Assembly (NCBI GenBank): GCA_025677815.1
Contig: JAIXMP010000014.1
Span: 62,001-126,000, forward strand
Direction: 5' to 3'
Origin: Phascolomyces articulosus
Taxonomy: Eukaryota; Mucoromycota; Mucoromycetes; Mucorales; Lichtheimiaceae
DNA length: 64,000 nucleotides
Position 1 is the first letter of the stretch. Every line of letters begins with the position of its first letter. The notes under the pieces are model-generated. The model ran no database searches. It had not been told where the DNA came from and saw only the letters and a program-made list of their open reading frames with translations. Positions 22,708 through 36,138 of the stretch are shown in pieces. Both the position numbers and the translations under genes were made by a program.

Positions 22708-24507
22708 TGTAATATAATTGTATAGATATTATAAACGCAGGAAAAGTTAAAATAGAATCGTGTATATTATATAGAGATGAAAGAAGCGATCAATGAAAAA
22801 CTTGAAAAACTGCTGGGTTATATATATATATGTGTAGAGTAAAAGATATAATAAGAAAGGCTAGTAAAATACAAACACTGCCACAGCAGATGACAATTTT
22901 ATATAGTAAACGTTTGATCTATCCACTATATAGAAGATTAATATTCCAGTGACACTTATTCAATGAGTTCCCAAGAAACCCCATCGCTTTGTGTTTATGG
23001 TATATTCACATGTAAACAAAAACAGAACAAATACGTAAAAAAGTAGTATTAATCACTCAGTTACTCATTCCTTAAGGACAATCCTTTTAAACTTTTGGTT
23101 ACAAAATACGTCATTTTTTTTTGTCAAAACGATCGTACTACCTACTGTCTAACTACTGAAACTAAACCTACAATGAAAATTATTGGTGGTATATACTATA
23201 ATAATAGTTTTATAAAAAAAAACTTTATTATTATATTCATTTTTGCTTTTAGTGTGAATATATTGAATGTTCTACTCACCAGAAAATATATAGAGTAGAA
23301 GGGATGGATACTAAGAACCAAGAATATGTATTTGGTTATATGTACATTTTGTTAGGTTTGATATTCATAGTTAGCAACCAAAAAAAAGAGTCCACCATGT
23401 GGGAAAAAAAAAGCTTTAGTGATCGGACGGGAAAATGTGGAGTCGAAAAACTGGGGAAACGAGAGAGAGGGAGCGAGAACACCTGACGATCAGAAAATGG
23501 AAAAAAAATATTTTTTTATATAAGACAAAAAGCACCATATCTGGATAAACCCTTTACTTGTTCACAAATTACGATACAAATGTATAACACTGCTCTAAAT
23601 ACATATTTATTTCCTTTTCAATGCTATTGACTTTAAGATGCATCCAAAGGCTACACTCTATGCTCACAAGGGATGGTTTACTATTTGTATATAAAATAAC
23701 CCAAGAATGAGATATTCTTGGTCTTTCACATGCAATACCATTTATTATTATCAAGATGATAAACATATTCATTTGAACATCTTGTTTATCAAACTTGCGA
23801 GTTCGAAGAACTACATAGAATGATATTCTTACTATGTTGCATTATATGCAGACAAGTAGTTATTGTCAATAAGTATTATTAAATCAACCATTAAACTATC
23901 ATCTATTTTGAATGGTCTTTGAAAGAATAAGAATACGTTGAAGCCTTTATTGAAGCCTTATTTACATAGTAAAAAAAAAAGTTACTGAAAAAAGTCACCA
24001 AAATGTAGAGTTTCCTTAAGCATCTGTATATATTGAATAAGTAGAAGATATCCTATGTGACACAACCACATACTTGGGTCATCATAGCCTGTATAATTAT
24101 TAGTAATTATATATTATTATTAAAATGGCAACAATAAGAAGCCTTGAAGAATATATTATTTATTTATATGTGTATTAATAAAAAGAGAAAGATATAAAAA
24201 AAAACAGTTTTATACAAAGAAGAAAAAAGTGATTCGATAGTGAATAAAAAAATTACTACCAAAAGTAAATTTGTACAAGAAAAAAGAAGTAGTATAAGAA
24301 AAACGACAACATACAATAGTGATGAAGATGATGAAGTAGTATATATGCCAAAGGGTACAATAACGATAATATATCTTATCCTTGTTGTTCTTTTCTTCCC
24401 ACTATTGTATATAACGATTGTATTATCACCATTATCACCAGGTAGTAGTAGAGAATAATGTATATGGTATGATATAATAATAGTCATAATGAATAATGAA
24501 TGAAATG
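22708..24507. other. Intergenic
   Basis: 5' flank of the 2-hydroxylase and 3' flank of the sugar transporter. A purine-rich patch at 23455-23485 (GAGAGAGAGGGAGCGAGA) stands out. Open frames here are AT-driven and not called. Confidence 0.4.
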
Positions 24508-25640
24508 CTATCGTTTCTCCAAATCCGGTCCAGCTGGTTCCATTGCAATGGCTGCATCCGAAGGAGCTGAAGAAAATATCCGTACATCATCCCATACCAT
24601 TTGTTGTCCACCCTGTTCCAATCGTCTCCTTCGATCTCTTACTTGGATTTGTTGCATTTTCAAAAGAGCCTCTGCTGCTGTTTCCGGATGATGAGCACCT
24701 GGTTGTTGATCCACAAGTGCACCACTAAATATTAAATTCACTTCTTCCAACGATCGTCCTCTTGTTTCTGGGAAATATTTATGAATGATAAACGCAATGA
24801 TCACACAAAACACACCAAAGAGTAAATAAGTCCCCCATCGTATCGTTTCGAATAAAATGGGTGTGACTAACGTAATGATAATGTTGAATAGATAGCTGGT
24901 GGCTGTGGTGACACCCATAGCATTAGCACGAATCAACTGTGGATAAATTTCTGCTGGATAAATCCATCCCGCTGGTCTTTAAAATTAGAAAAAAAATATA
25001 GAGCGCCCATCAATAAACAATGAAAGGATTTGTATCTCATTTGTACATATTAATGATCTGTACTTACCCCCAGCTTAATGAAAACGTCGCAATAAACACA
25101 CATAATAAGGCAAGAATACTATAGGTGACAGCCGGATTATGGATGTTAATATTCACGCCATCGATCGAAGACGTTGGATTCATGTGAATTCGTGTAGGTG
25201 ACACCATGGTACTGTATCCACCCATGAGACCAGCAACAGTGAATAAACAAGCCGACATGAGTGCTGCTCCCGTTACTAGAATCCGACGACGTGGCCATCG
25301 ATCTATCTTTTATGAATATTTAATAATTACTTTCGGAACAACAACAACAACAACAATAATAATACAATAATGGTAAAAAAAAAAATAGAATTGTCTTACG
25401 TAAAAAAAGACGGGAACTGTACCAAGCATATTTACAACTCCAGCTACGCCATTTCCTAAGCAATGATAATAATGAGTCAGCTGGGCAACAATGGCATAAC
25501 TTTATTATATATACAAAACCACTCATTTGGTGGATGTTATCTATTTATTTATTTATTTTCTTGTTAAATTACCTATCAAAACGGAATGTATTTCACCTAA
25601 GCCTGCAGAACGTAAAATCCTTGGTAAATAGAATCTATAT

Positions 25641-25674
<34 letters not shown>

Positions 25675-27405
25675 ACACTAATATTAGAATAGGGGCACCG
25701 TGTAGTAACAGAGTCACAAGGAGAAAAGAGAAAGAAAATTACAATAATCCATTAGCACCCGTCAGCTGTGTAAAAATATGGATGCCAGCACCTAAGACTG
25801 TTCGTTTCCGGTAATTCTCAATTCCTTTTTTAAACAAGGCAAAAAAAGTTTTCGAGGTATAAGTTCTGTCAAAGGTTACATCTTGAACAATGCTAGTGTA
25901 TTCCATTTGAACTTCCGTATCGTCCGTTTTATTCCCACGAATCTGTGCAAGAATTGTTAAGGCTTCATTATATCGATCACGCGCAATTAACCAACGAGGA
26001 CTATACTTGTAAAATATAGATCCACATTCCATTTGTTAATCTCCCTTCTTCCTTTTTGGATCTCATTCTTCTTTTCTTTTTAATATATCAATCTATTTTA
26101 CCTTTCAGGAATAAATGATAAACCTAATAATAAGATACCACCAGGGACAATTTGGATCCCTACAGGTACTCTATAATAATTATATAAAATCAAGGTATAT
26201 AAATATATATCATATCAATTACAGTGTATATTATAGATATTCATTGTTCTTTTACGAACCTCCATGATAAATTATTGATTAGATCCGCGGTGCCATAAGC
26301 AATCCATGAAGAGATACAAAACCCAGTGGTGACACCTAATTGATAAAGTGCAATGATCCTACCACGATTTTGTGGACTGGCTATTTCACTTTGATCTAAG
26401 TAATAATAATAATAATAATAATAATATTGAAAGACGTTTCAAATGAATGTGAATTACTCTTTTTGGATACTCATCTAAAAAACAAATTTGGAATCATCGT
26501 CATCAACCACTAAAATAACTTACATAAAGGGACAGACATGCTGAGCATACTATAATTTGATGAAAAAAAAAAGTTCCATTAAGAAAAGTGAGATTACAGA
26601 AAATAAGGAACCATTGTTTATATAAAAGTGGATCCATGGGATACATGTTGTGTGTCCGTGTGTGTATATCATTCTAATCATCATAATTACCCAACAGTAG
26701 AGCCCGTGATAACTCGTCCTACTAATAAAGCGCTCAGCTGTAAATCCACCATTTGAATAACACTTCCAACGATGTGAAAGATGGCTGCGACATAAAAGAA
26801 TTTTTTTCGTCCAATACCATCCGCTGCAAATCCTGATACCTGATAAATGGATATTCAATAATGTTAATATCACTATAGTATATATATATATATATATTCA
26901 TAGAAGATTGAATGGATTCATTTATTTTACCAATGATGTAAGAAATGAAGCTGATAGAGAAGCAACAACAGCAGCTACACCATTTGTATCATTATTTAAA
27001 GAAAAAACTTGACGATATTCTGGTAATGCAAGACATGCTGTAAGAACGGCTGTGTCGTACCTGTTATAAAATTTTAGGATCTTCCACATCTTTTTTTTTC
27101 AACTCCCCCCAACAAGCCCGTGGTAAAAAAAAAATAAGCCAAACTTACCCATACTATTATCATTCATATAATCAAGTATGCATCGTACATATATAAGAAA
27201 AAAAGAGATAAGAATCCAAGATGAGTATTTTCCATTTCTTAACAAGATTAAACATTAAGTGATTTTTATACCATTAATCCACCAATAGACACAAAGCTAT
27301 AAAATAGAAAATGTTTCAAATCAATTATATATCCCAGGAGTAGTAAAAATATAAAAGTGGTTTTTTTTACCTGCAAATTAAATAAAGTCTGGTATCTTTC
27401 ATCAT
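24508..27405 (-). CDS. Sugar transporter, MFS sugar-porter family, 13 exons
   Basis: Plasma-membrane sugar or polyol carrier with 12 expected helices. Exons are 27405..27371, 27296..27272, 27153..27149, 27060..26931, 26839..26691, 26549..26524, 26395..26260, 26170..26102, 26000..25743, 25634..25573, 25455..25400, 25306..25068 and 24976..24508. They total 1659 nt, 552 residues. Family motifs in order: GGLMYGYDTAVLTA, GFAADGIGRKKFF, VGRVITG, LYQSEIASPQNRGRIIALYQ, SPRWLIARDRYNEA, HIFTQLTGANGLLFY, YIDRWPRRRIL, WGPAGWIYPAEIYP and PETRGRSLEEV. Exon 3 is only 5 nt (TATGG), flanked by AG and GTAAGT, and is needed to give the YGYDT motif. The donor after SWR (GTTCGT) is weak, but its phase is right. 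Substrate is not predictable from sequence. Confidence 0.9.
25643..25672. repeat. (CA)n microsatellite in transporter intron
   Basis: About 15 AC units, in the intron between the GANGLL exon and the FYLPRIL exon. Confidence 0.9.
26401..26426. repeat. (TAA)n microsatellite in transporter intron
   Basis: About eight TAA units, just upstream (minus-strand sense) of the exon encoding QSEIASPQNRGR. Confidence 0.9.
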
Positions 27406-29133
27406 ATTTTAATAATATAACTTTATGTCAACAACGATAGAAAGATGGTATTCTTTTATTTGGTATAATGATCGTAATGAGGACATGAGGACAAACCGTG
27501 TTGTGTTTTGTCCTTCTCTCTTTCTCTCACTCTTTATTTATTCTATAACCGCGTAAAAAAAAGGAATTCTCTTTTTAGTCATCGATGATCGCGTGAATGT
27601 TACAAAAAAAGAGAAATAGGTTACCGAATTAAAAAAAAAAAAACTAAATTTGTATGAAGAAAAAAAGAAACAGTAAAAAGTTGGATATATATTGAAACAC
27701 TTTAAAGTGAAAAAAAAAGGAAGAAGAAGAAAGAGAAAAAAAGAAGGAAAAAGTAGACTAGGCAGAACCAGTTTAACAAAAAGAAAAAAAGAAGATTCGC
27801 AGACAAGTCATTAAGACGCACGCATTGACATAACAAAAACGTTTCTTTTATGTGAGTAATACCATATTTGGTGATTGCGAACCTTTTTTTACATCCATCA
27901 ACAACCATGGAAACTTATAATAAAAGTCATCTCCGTTTAATAAAGTCTGTTTTTTTTCACAAAGGGGAATTACGGTGTAATACAAAGTTTTAAGCTTATT
28001 TTTTTTTTTATTATGGCGCTTTCCCAGTGAACACAAAAACCAACGAATTTTTTTTTTTTGAAACAAGTTCATTTTTGAAAAGGTTTCAATCATCAATAAC
28101 CCCCAATATCCTATATATAATTTCTATTCTATACGTAGTATTATATAATCAGTGATAGTGTTGAAGGACAAAGTAGTGGGAGATACATCGCACCGGAAAT
28201 GACGGGATAGATTTCTTATTATGGTTTTGCTATTGTTTACACATTCCAATTCAAGAGTACAACAACAGCAGGGGCGCAGTCGTCTTTTTATATGATAAAT
28301 GTTTATGCAAAAAAAAAAAAAATATTATTAATAAAAATAGAAACCTTTGAAGATCATCATTATCTTGTGATAGACTTGTTTGTTATTGAGCAATGGTAAT
28401 ATTGATAACCTTGATAATTAGTATTTTAATATATTAATATTAGCACTACAAACTAAAGAAGAATAATGTTTATTCATCAACAACAGCAAGGTTAGCAAGA
28501 ATATATATATTTTGTTATGATAAAAACTCCCAGATCTTTGGTTGATGATGATACTGTAACTCTAAATGATCATCATATCCCAAGAAAAAAAATGAAGGCG
28601 CAATCGATCGATTAAATTTATAAAAGTATTCAATCATTTTAAAATTCTCGCAAGGCATTCCCGAAATAAAATGCTACCAACCTTCGTAGCACTTTTTATT
28701 ATTGATGAAGACTCCGAAACGTGTAACTTAATCATATCACAATACGACAACCTTGATTGACTTAAGTTTAGATATAAAAAAAGAAAATAACATGTGTAAA
28801 GAGTCACACCGAGAAAAATAACATTTCTTTTATTTTCTACTTTTGTAAGATAATAGAAATGGATGATGAAGGAAGGTATAATATATACATCCGATTTCCC
28901 GTTTTATTACGATTATTAACCAAATACAACAATAATGATCATTTAGACCTTTCCACGGAAATATATATCTCCCAACAACACTAATAGATTTCATATTCAA
29001 AGCACTATATGACTTATGACTTAAATTATTGATGGTTTATTCGACAAAGTTTAATATTACTATCACTGATGAAAATAATAATACGATCTGTGATAGAATA
29101 TTATAACGGAGGAGAGATTTATCTAGTTAGAAG
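27406..29133. other. Intergenic
   Basis: Promoter side of the sugar transporter, with purine-rich (plus-strand) tracts at 27600-27800, and the 3' flank of the desaturase. No gene recognised. Confidence 0.4.
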
Positions 29134-30645
29134 TTACAATTTTTTGAAAAATACAACATCGTCTTCATCTTCAACAAAACGACATTGCGTCCAAGAATCC
29201 CATAAAGCAATAGGAATCGACGTTTGCTCTATCAAATAGGACTTTCCTAATGCTTTTTTAATATAATGGGTTGCTTCCACGGTGTAATAATGAGGCATGG
29301 TTGAGAAAAAATGATGGGCTACATGCGTTCGTTGCAAATCATGGTGAAGAAAATCCACAATAGCACCATAAGAACGATCCACGGACTGTCAACACGGACC
29401 CACGTTGGAAATTCCATACATTTTCACGATAATGAGGTACATTGGGATGTGTATGTTGTAAATAAGTAATGATCATGATCCATACATTAAGAACAAGATA
29501 AGGACCTAGATAAAGTTTCATGATAATTTCTGATCCAAATTGCTTACCCAATAGACGAGTCCACACATCATGTCAAAAACAGCCATGTCTGAACGTAATA
29601 TATCCCATACTTGGCGTTTTTCGAAAAGGGCACAATAAGGATTAAAATGAGAGTTAACACCAGGATGATGGTGACTACCAAATATCAAATAAATGGGCCA
29701 ACCAATAACAAATACTTTAACAAAGGACCAGAATGCTCTCATCGGAGATTGCTCACTCATTTCATGTTCATGATAGTGAAGGGCTCTGCTGTCATTTTCA
29801 TCATTTTTTTGTTGCTGATTTATATTCGCATCTTTCGGTGGTAAGCCACGTTCGGAGCGTGTAAATGGAACAAATGTCTATGCATAAAATAATGAGTCGA
29901 GTGAATTATTTATTTTTTTTGTCCTCAACTGCATCTTCCTCCCCCCCCCAAAAAAAAAAAATTATGGATTTTACGCACGTTTTTTAGAGGCGTAAAATGA
30001 AAAAATACATGGAAAGTTTACCTCGTCTTTTGACATAAGACCCGTATACTTGTGATGGCGAGAATGCGAGATCCTCCAGGAATGATAAGGAATATTAAAA
30101 AAAAAATGGTTCACCATACCAACGCCATTGTTAATTGCCTAGTAAAAAAAAATCAAAGTAGATATTATATTATAATACCTGTAAATAATAGTGCATATTC
30201 ATAATGACTCAGGCGATTATTTCATATATAATATATAGTAACTACTATATATTAATTGAAAATTAAATACTCTATAATAACAGAAGAATACCTTGTACGA
30301 ACTAAAAGCTTGATGACCACATTCGTGTGCAAAAACCCAAAGACCACCACTGATAGTACCTTGGGCAACCCAGTATACTGACCAAAGGATCAACCGAGTT
30401 GCTCGTGATAATAGGATAGAATCAATATATAAAGCAGCACAGACTGTTGTGGCTACCAAGAAAACATATCGTATTAAATAGGTGAAAGATCGAAATGTAT
30501 TTCGTTCAAAACAATGGGATGGTACAGCATTTCGAATTTCTTTTATGGTAAAGTTAGGAATTTCCCAATTTCGTTCAATAGCTTCACCCATATTTGCTTC
30601 GGGTGGTACTGACATTTCCTTGTCTGCATCTATCGATAGAGTCAT
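29134..30645 (-). pseudogene. FAD12: Delta-12 fatty acid desaturase with two indels
   Basis: Oleate-to-linoleate desaturase of the ER membrane. Exons are 30645..30292, 30138..30022 and 29877..29134. All three histidine boxes are present: HECGH (in GLWVFAHECGHQAF), HSRHH (in WRISHSRHHKYTG) and HVAHH (in RTHVAHHFFSTMPHY). The last exon does not read through. After GLVYW (near 29545) the homologous protein continues in another frame (KQFGSEIIMKLYLGPYL, ITYLQHTHPNVPHYRENVW) until LTV near 29380. It then returns to the first frame at DRSYGAIVDFLHHD. This is explained by a one-base loss followed by a four-base gain. Neither site can be a plausible intron, because conserved residues would be lost. 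Either a recent pseudogene or local sequence errors. Confidence 0.85.
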
Positions 30646-33600
30646 CTTCTTGTGTTGTGAGAAAGAAAGTGATTATAAAAGAGAAGAAAATAGTTTAATC
30701 GGCTGTTGTTACTGTTTTTTTTTTCGTTTTTATTAGTTTTATATTTGAGGTTGTAATAGTAGGAAAGAAGGGAGAATAATGATTAGGGGAAAAGAGAAAG
30801 AGAAAATAATAGAGAGAGAGAGAACGGAGAAGAGAAACTTGAATAATATATACTGATAATATAATGCTGCAAAATGATGTACGTTTGTTGAGTCGCATAA
30901 AATTAGATATGAATAAAATATGTCATGGAAAACAGAATACTGCTACATTTGAAATGTTATGGCAGTAACTATGACTTATTTTTTTTAAAACAGTCTTGGC
31001 CTAGATAAATTCAATAGTATAAGAGGAGGGAGAGATGATAGTGCCACAGGGAGATTATCATTACATGTTCTTCCTGTTTGATACCGAATTCGACTTAATA
31101 CATTTACCATAGGCAATCGATTTTTCAATCCAACTAAACTACCATATCACCATATTATTATTTCAATTATCCTATTATTGAGATATGAGGTGATAATAAC
31201 TCCTACCTAAAAAACTATTACTAGATCTTAATAATTAGTATCAATCGAAGGAGGCAATCTATTATTATAACCATCGATATGGGTAACCAAAAGCTATTAT
31301 ATGACGATAAATAAAAGTAACGATATGTAAGGGACATTTGTTCTATAAAAAAAATCAGAAAGAGTGCATCATGGTAACAGATTTTAAGGAATGAAGACAC
31401 TAAAAAAGTGATACCTTTTTTCCAATAGGTATGAAGATAATCTTCACAGACAAATGGATTATTCCAAGATTTCCATCAGTTATAGAACGAACCCTACATT
31501 CACCACCTTTATATCCAGGATTTCCATATATCCCATATAGTACCAAGGATCACATCTTATTACGTACATCATAATATATTATGGTTGTGCGGTATATTTA
31601 CATCATCGGCCGGATACATGACTGTAAATAGAACTTGATGGAATCGTAACGATAAAAAGAAGTGGTTTTTATAATAATAATGAAATAACAATACAAAAAA
31701 TGGTAGATGATACATAATAAATTGTGCTCTAATCGTCCATTAGACCTGTGTGCTTATGTAAAAGGGCTTATGCTAATCTATTAGGATACTATAATGTCAT
31801 TACCTTGACCAGAGGGTGGGGTTGTTTAACGTGTTGTAGGGGAGGGTGAGTATAAAATGCATATTTTTTTAAGGAATCCTATTTTGTTGTTTTCGTGTCG
31901 TCCCTTCCCGTACTTCGACCCGCATAAATCAAAAGAATATTTTCTGAAGTATCATTTTAATTTTTTTTGACCGAAATCTACGATTCGAGCTGCGTATTTC
32001 CATTCTTCTCTTATATGCCATTATTATAATTCGATGATACATTTAACAAATATATGAGTCGTTAGCCAATTTGGTTATAAAAATAAAGATGACGTAAATT
32101 GCTTCAAAAATTAAAATGACGCTTTTGGATAACGGAATTATGATGACATTTTGGCAGGTCTTACCTTTTCAATTACTACGTAGATGATGATATAATAAAA
32201 AAAAATACTCAAATACTTTCAACTCCCATCGGAATCTTTGTCTTTACCTGGTTATTTACATTTAAATGCATTTAATTGTGTTTAAAGGGTTCAAAGGTAA
32301 TAAATACAACTCCCAGCTTTATTATCATTTAATTGTACGCTAATATATATTTAAACGCCTTTAAACATCTTTAAATGCATTTAAATGGTCCTAATGTATG
32401 CTCATACTTCACACACTGGTGTATAGTGTATCATGGTTATGTTTGTGCAACTTGATGTGGCATTTTATATTTTATTTGCTACTACTTTTATTGTTTACCA
32501 TAGGTACCATAGCATGTTACACCTCGTTACAACTTTACACTTCTTCGTACAGTCGCGACATTTGCACTCGTCACGCTGATAGCTAAGATACTGAGAGTCA
32601 TCGTTATTATATATTACTCTGCTCAAAACTCAACGTTTCGTATTCTTCTTTAACTCCTTCGTATCCAAGAAAACGATAAAAGTGATAAAAGACAAACGTG
32701 GGAATCACTTGTCACATGATGAGCATCCTTTAAACGCATTTAAACTTAAGCATTGTCACATTTATATGTCTTTAAACTTACATAGAGGTAATAAATGTGA
32801 ATAAAGGTAAAACGTAAATAAACCATTATTCTAACATTTAAATGCATTTAAAGACTATACCAAACTTCCGATGCCACCACATGAAACATAAAACGCGATG
32901 TTATTACTATCAATTATTGTTTTGTTGTTATGCATCAATATAGTATTAAATAAATGTTATTTTTTCTTTCTTCCTTCACCATCACCATGCCATATACAAA
33001 TTAGTATTATGTAAATAGGAAAACTACTACTGGAATATCAATTAATGTATAAAATAAATGACCAAAGAGATAGGTTACTTAAGTAGAAGCTAACATTCAG
33101 TATACACTTTGGCATTATAAAATGAAAATAAGAATAAAATATCAACATGTTTATATGTTGTGAAGGAGGAAGGAGGAAGGAGGCGGATACCAATCATGGT
33201 GGATTGTTCTCCAATTTTTTTTTATAACCAGAGCATGTTGGCTGAGTATTTCGTTACATGCAATGATAATAAGATATAGTTAATTATATAATACTTTTTT
33301 AGAAAAAAAATAGATGAATTATTCTCTCAGTAGATATATATCTTATTAAAAAACTCTTTTTTTCAACCGATATATTACATAATATATGAGAGATCTCGGA
33401 TGAACAATAATCAGAACATTCCTAGATAATAGGTACTCATATTTATTAAGCATTTACATTTCTACTTGGTTTGATTCACTTTGATTGTGGTTAATTTCTA
33501 TTATAAATTATAAGAATAGACTAAATAATATTATCTCTAAAATTCCTTCCTTCTCATACTTATGCGGTCTGCTGCACTTCTTTTTAAATATTTTCCTTGT

Positions 33601-34862
33601 ATATTTTTATTTATTTTTTGAAGAGCAATAAATGATTTTGAATTTTTTAAGCTAAACTTACTCAGATATGTTTGCATTCCAGTAAGAAAAGAGAGAGAAT
33701 ATATTATTTTAATAGTTATCATTATTATTTGTTACTGCATATAAAATTCTAAACAAATGTTCGATGTCCCAAAACAACCGCTGATATGATAGAGACTATT
33801 TGATTTTAAAATAATATAATATAGGCTTATTAAGTGATGAAATGCCACTAATTTATCAACTGCAACAACGACAATGAGAAGAACAGTAATAACATAGTTT
33901 ATGGAAAATGATAATTGTTGAATCAATGAGTATGAGCGAAATGGATATAATAGTTTTGTATTATCTTGGATCATAATATAAACCTAAATTATCCATCTCA
34001 TCTGAAGCTAGATGAAACTGATATATTATACCACTTTTAAGAAGTTAGAACTAACTAATAGCTGTGATTTAAATATATACGTATGTATACCAAATGTTAG
34101 TCGCTTAGTAAACTCAACGTACGTAGTAAATTAATACTATCAATAGTAATAGATCGAAGCAGGTACTACTACTATATTGTATAATTATCACAGTGATAAT
34201 TTTGTTGTTGTTTTGTGTGATGGTTTTGTATGTTGCTAGTAAAAAAATGAGACTAGTGATAATGCTAATTACATATTGTCAAGCGCTAAAACGAACTTAA
34301 GGATTAGCTAAAAAAGTTATAACTTGTAGTAGAACGACGAATTATGTATTCTTGTTACGATTGTCTATTAATGAATAACTAGCTTCATAACAATAAAATG
34401 AGAACAAATAACAATAACAAAAACAATATAATACTCAATCCGTACATCCCTCATTACTTTTTTATATATTGTACTTGAAAATAATCATTAAAAGTTCACA
34501 GTGATATTTATTATATTATCAAGTAATAATTTTCGCATAACACTTTTTTTTTTTGAATTTACATTATTTCCAAAATGTGTTCTTTAGCTGAGACCAAAGG
34601 TCGAAGGCTTATCAACATTATTCGATGTAGTGGATCCAGTGATTGTCCACCCCCCTTACCCTACATTGGTTTTTTTTTCTCGCTCTCTCTTTATCAATGA
34701 TAGTGTTTACAAATATTATATAGTATCCCTTTATATATTATTTTATTTTCTCTCGAATAAAAAAGAAAAAGATGGTAACACAATCACTGAATCCACCTCT
34801 TGATGAATAAGTTTTGATGATATAGAAGAAAGAATTTTTACATTAAGGGATAAGAACAATAA
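30646..34862. other. 4.2-kb gene desert
   Basis: No supportable gene, RNA or transposon on either strand. It contains the phased TTTAAA region at 32260-32852, a short GGAGGAA purine repeat near 33165-33184, and otherwise AT-rich low-complexity DNA. Confidence 0.5.
32260..32852. repeat. Clustered TTTAAA motifs at 10-bp spacing
   Basis: TTTAAA (or a one-base variant) starts at 32261, 32271 and 32281; at 32350, 32360, 32370 and 32380; at 32729 and 32739, with 32761 and 32771; and at 32837 and 32847. Within clusters the spacing is 10 bp. The 16-bp perfect palindrome TTTAAATGCATTTAAA occurs at 32370 and 32837, and nearly so at 32261 and 32729 (CGCA for TGCA). Confidence 0.8.
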
Positions 34863-35739
34863 TTATAATTTGCTTCTTTTTTGAAGATGTTCACTATCAA
34901 AAAGATCTTTTCTAATCAAATAACAAGCGATTTTCTTTTTATCTTGAAGGATTTCTTGTTTTGGATATTTCAAAATCCCCATCAGCTGGAAACCAATCTT
35001 ATTCAAGTAATATGATATTACTTCTGGTTTTCGATCCACAAATGTCCAACTCAACATGTACTTATAACCCATAAGGGCTCGGGCACATTCAATGGAAGCT
35101 TTAGCAATGCCAAAACCAATACCTGTGGATTGATATTCAGGTAAAACAGAATATATATCTGAATAGCAATAGTGTTTGATATCGTTCTGTGGCATCGTGG
35201 AGTCATCGTCCTGGTCCCTCCAGAATGAGTTTGAAAAAAGCTTTTCATCAAAGCCTTTCATCATCACTGTGCCAATCACCGTGTCTTTCTTGTTCTCTTT
35301 TGTTGTCGTTATTGTAGTAAAAGTGACACCAGTAGAAAAATACAGTTTTCTTCTTTTAAAAGCAAGCAGCAAAACAGTTTTTTTGCTATCGTTGACGGTT
35401 TCATAAATATAATCTATTATATCTTGAACTGAGATTCGATCTCCAATAATAATTTGCTTGTCCGTTGTCCACCCATCTAATAAAGATATACAAATATATT
35501 TATTATTAGCGAAAATGGATATTCATATCCTAGCGCTAATGTTAGTCCATCATCCGGATTTTCAGCATCGAATAAAAATAAATTACTGCTATTAGGCATA
35601 GCATAAATTTTAATATACCTTCAGATAAGAAAGATGAATTTATTACAGATACTATTTCATCGGTAATAGATAAATCATATAAAATAGCAGGTCGTATATA
35701 ATAGTCTTTGCCTAAGGTCCATTCTTTTGCCCGGGTCAT
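34863..35739 (-). CDS. GNAT-family N-acetyltransferase
   Basis: Acetyl-CoA-dependent acetyltransferase of the GNAT fold; the acceptor is unknown. Exons are 35739..35619 and 35476..34863 (intron 142 nt); the protein is 244 residues. It starts MTRAKEWTLGKDYYIRPAIL, with the typical IRPA opening of the fold. The pyrophosphate-binding motif is PEYQSTGIGFGIAKASIECA (pattern QxxGxG/A). The last strand region is SYYLNKIGFQLMG, also typical. A basic, hydrophobic stretch (KRRKLYFSTGVTF) lies in the middle strand before a polar insertion (SFWRDQDDDSTMPQND). The first ATG downstream of the open frame start was chosen. Eukaryotic GNATs of this size act on small molecules or proteins; the sequence does not decide. 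Confidence 0.85.
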
Positions 35740-36138
35740 AATTGATTTTGACAAGTAAGCAGAATTATTTTATTTTTGGGTATTAATATTTAAATGAATG
35801 TAAGAACAATGTATACTTTTTTATATGGATATTAGAATACTAACTATATTCCTAAAATAACAACACAACGGACATGACCCTGTAATATGTATATGCATTT
35901 AACGTAAATAAATAGCTTACACGATACGGTACGTATACATTTAGGAGTTATAGAAATAAGAAAGGTGTCGCTGTCCTCCTATAATAATAACTTCTTTTCT
36001 TTGTATGTGAAATGTAAAATTTATATAGTATTAATTTTATGTAGTCATCAAGAAAGGACCAAAATATAAGAAACAGGGGAAACGCCAGTAGTAGCGTCTG
36101 TATCGCTGATATATACAATGCAATAAATCTATTTTTGA
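35740..36138. other. Intergenic
   Basis: Promoter side of the acetyltransferase; nothing recognised. Confidence 0.3.

Noticed and set aside
24240..24458. 72-codon plus-strand frame with a hydrophobic stretch
   Set aside because: Lies in the 3' flank of the sugar transporter, low complexity, no supporting signals.
29509..29551. Reading GTAAGC..CTAG in the desaturase as a 42-nt intron
   Set aside because: It would remove conserved residues (KQFGSEIIMKLYL) and leave the next exon out of frame.
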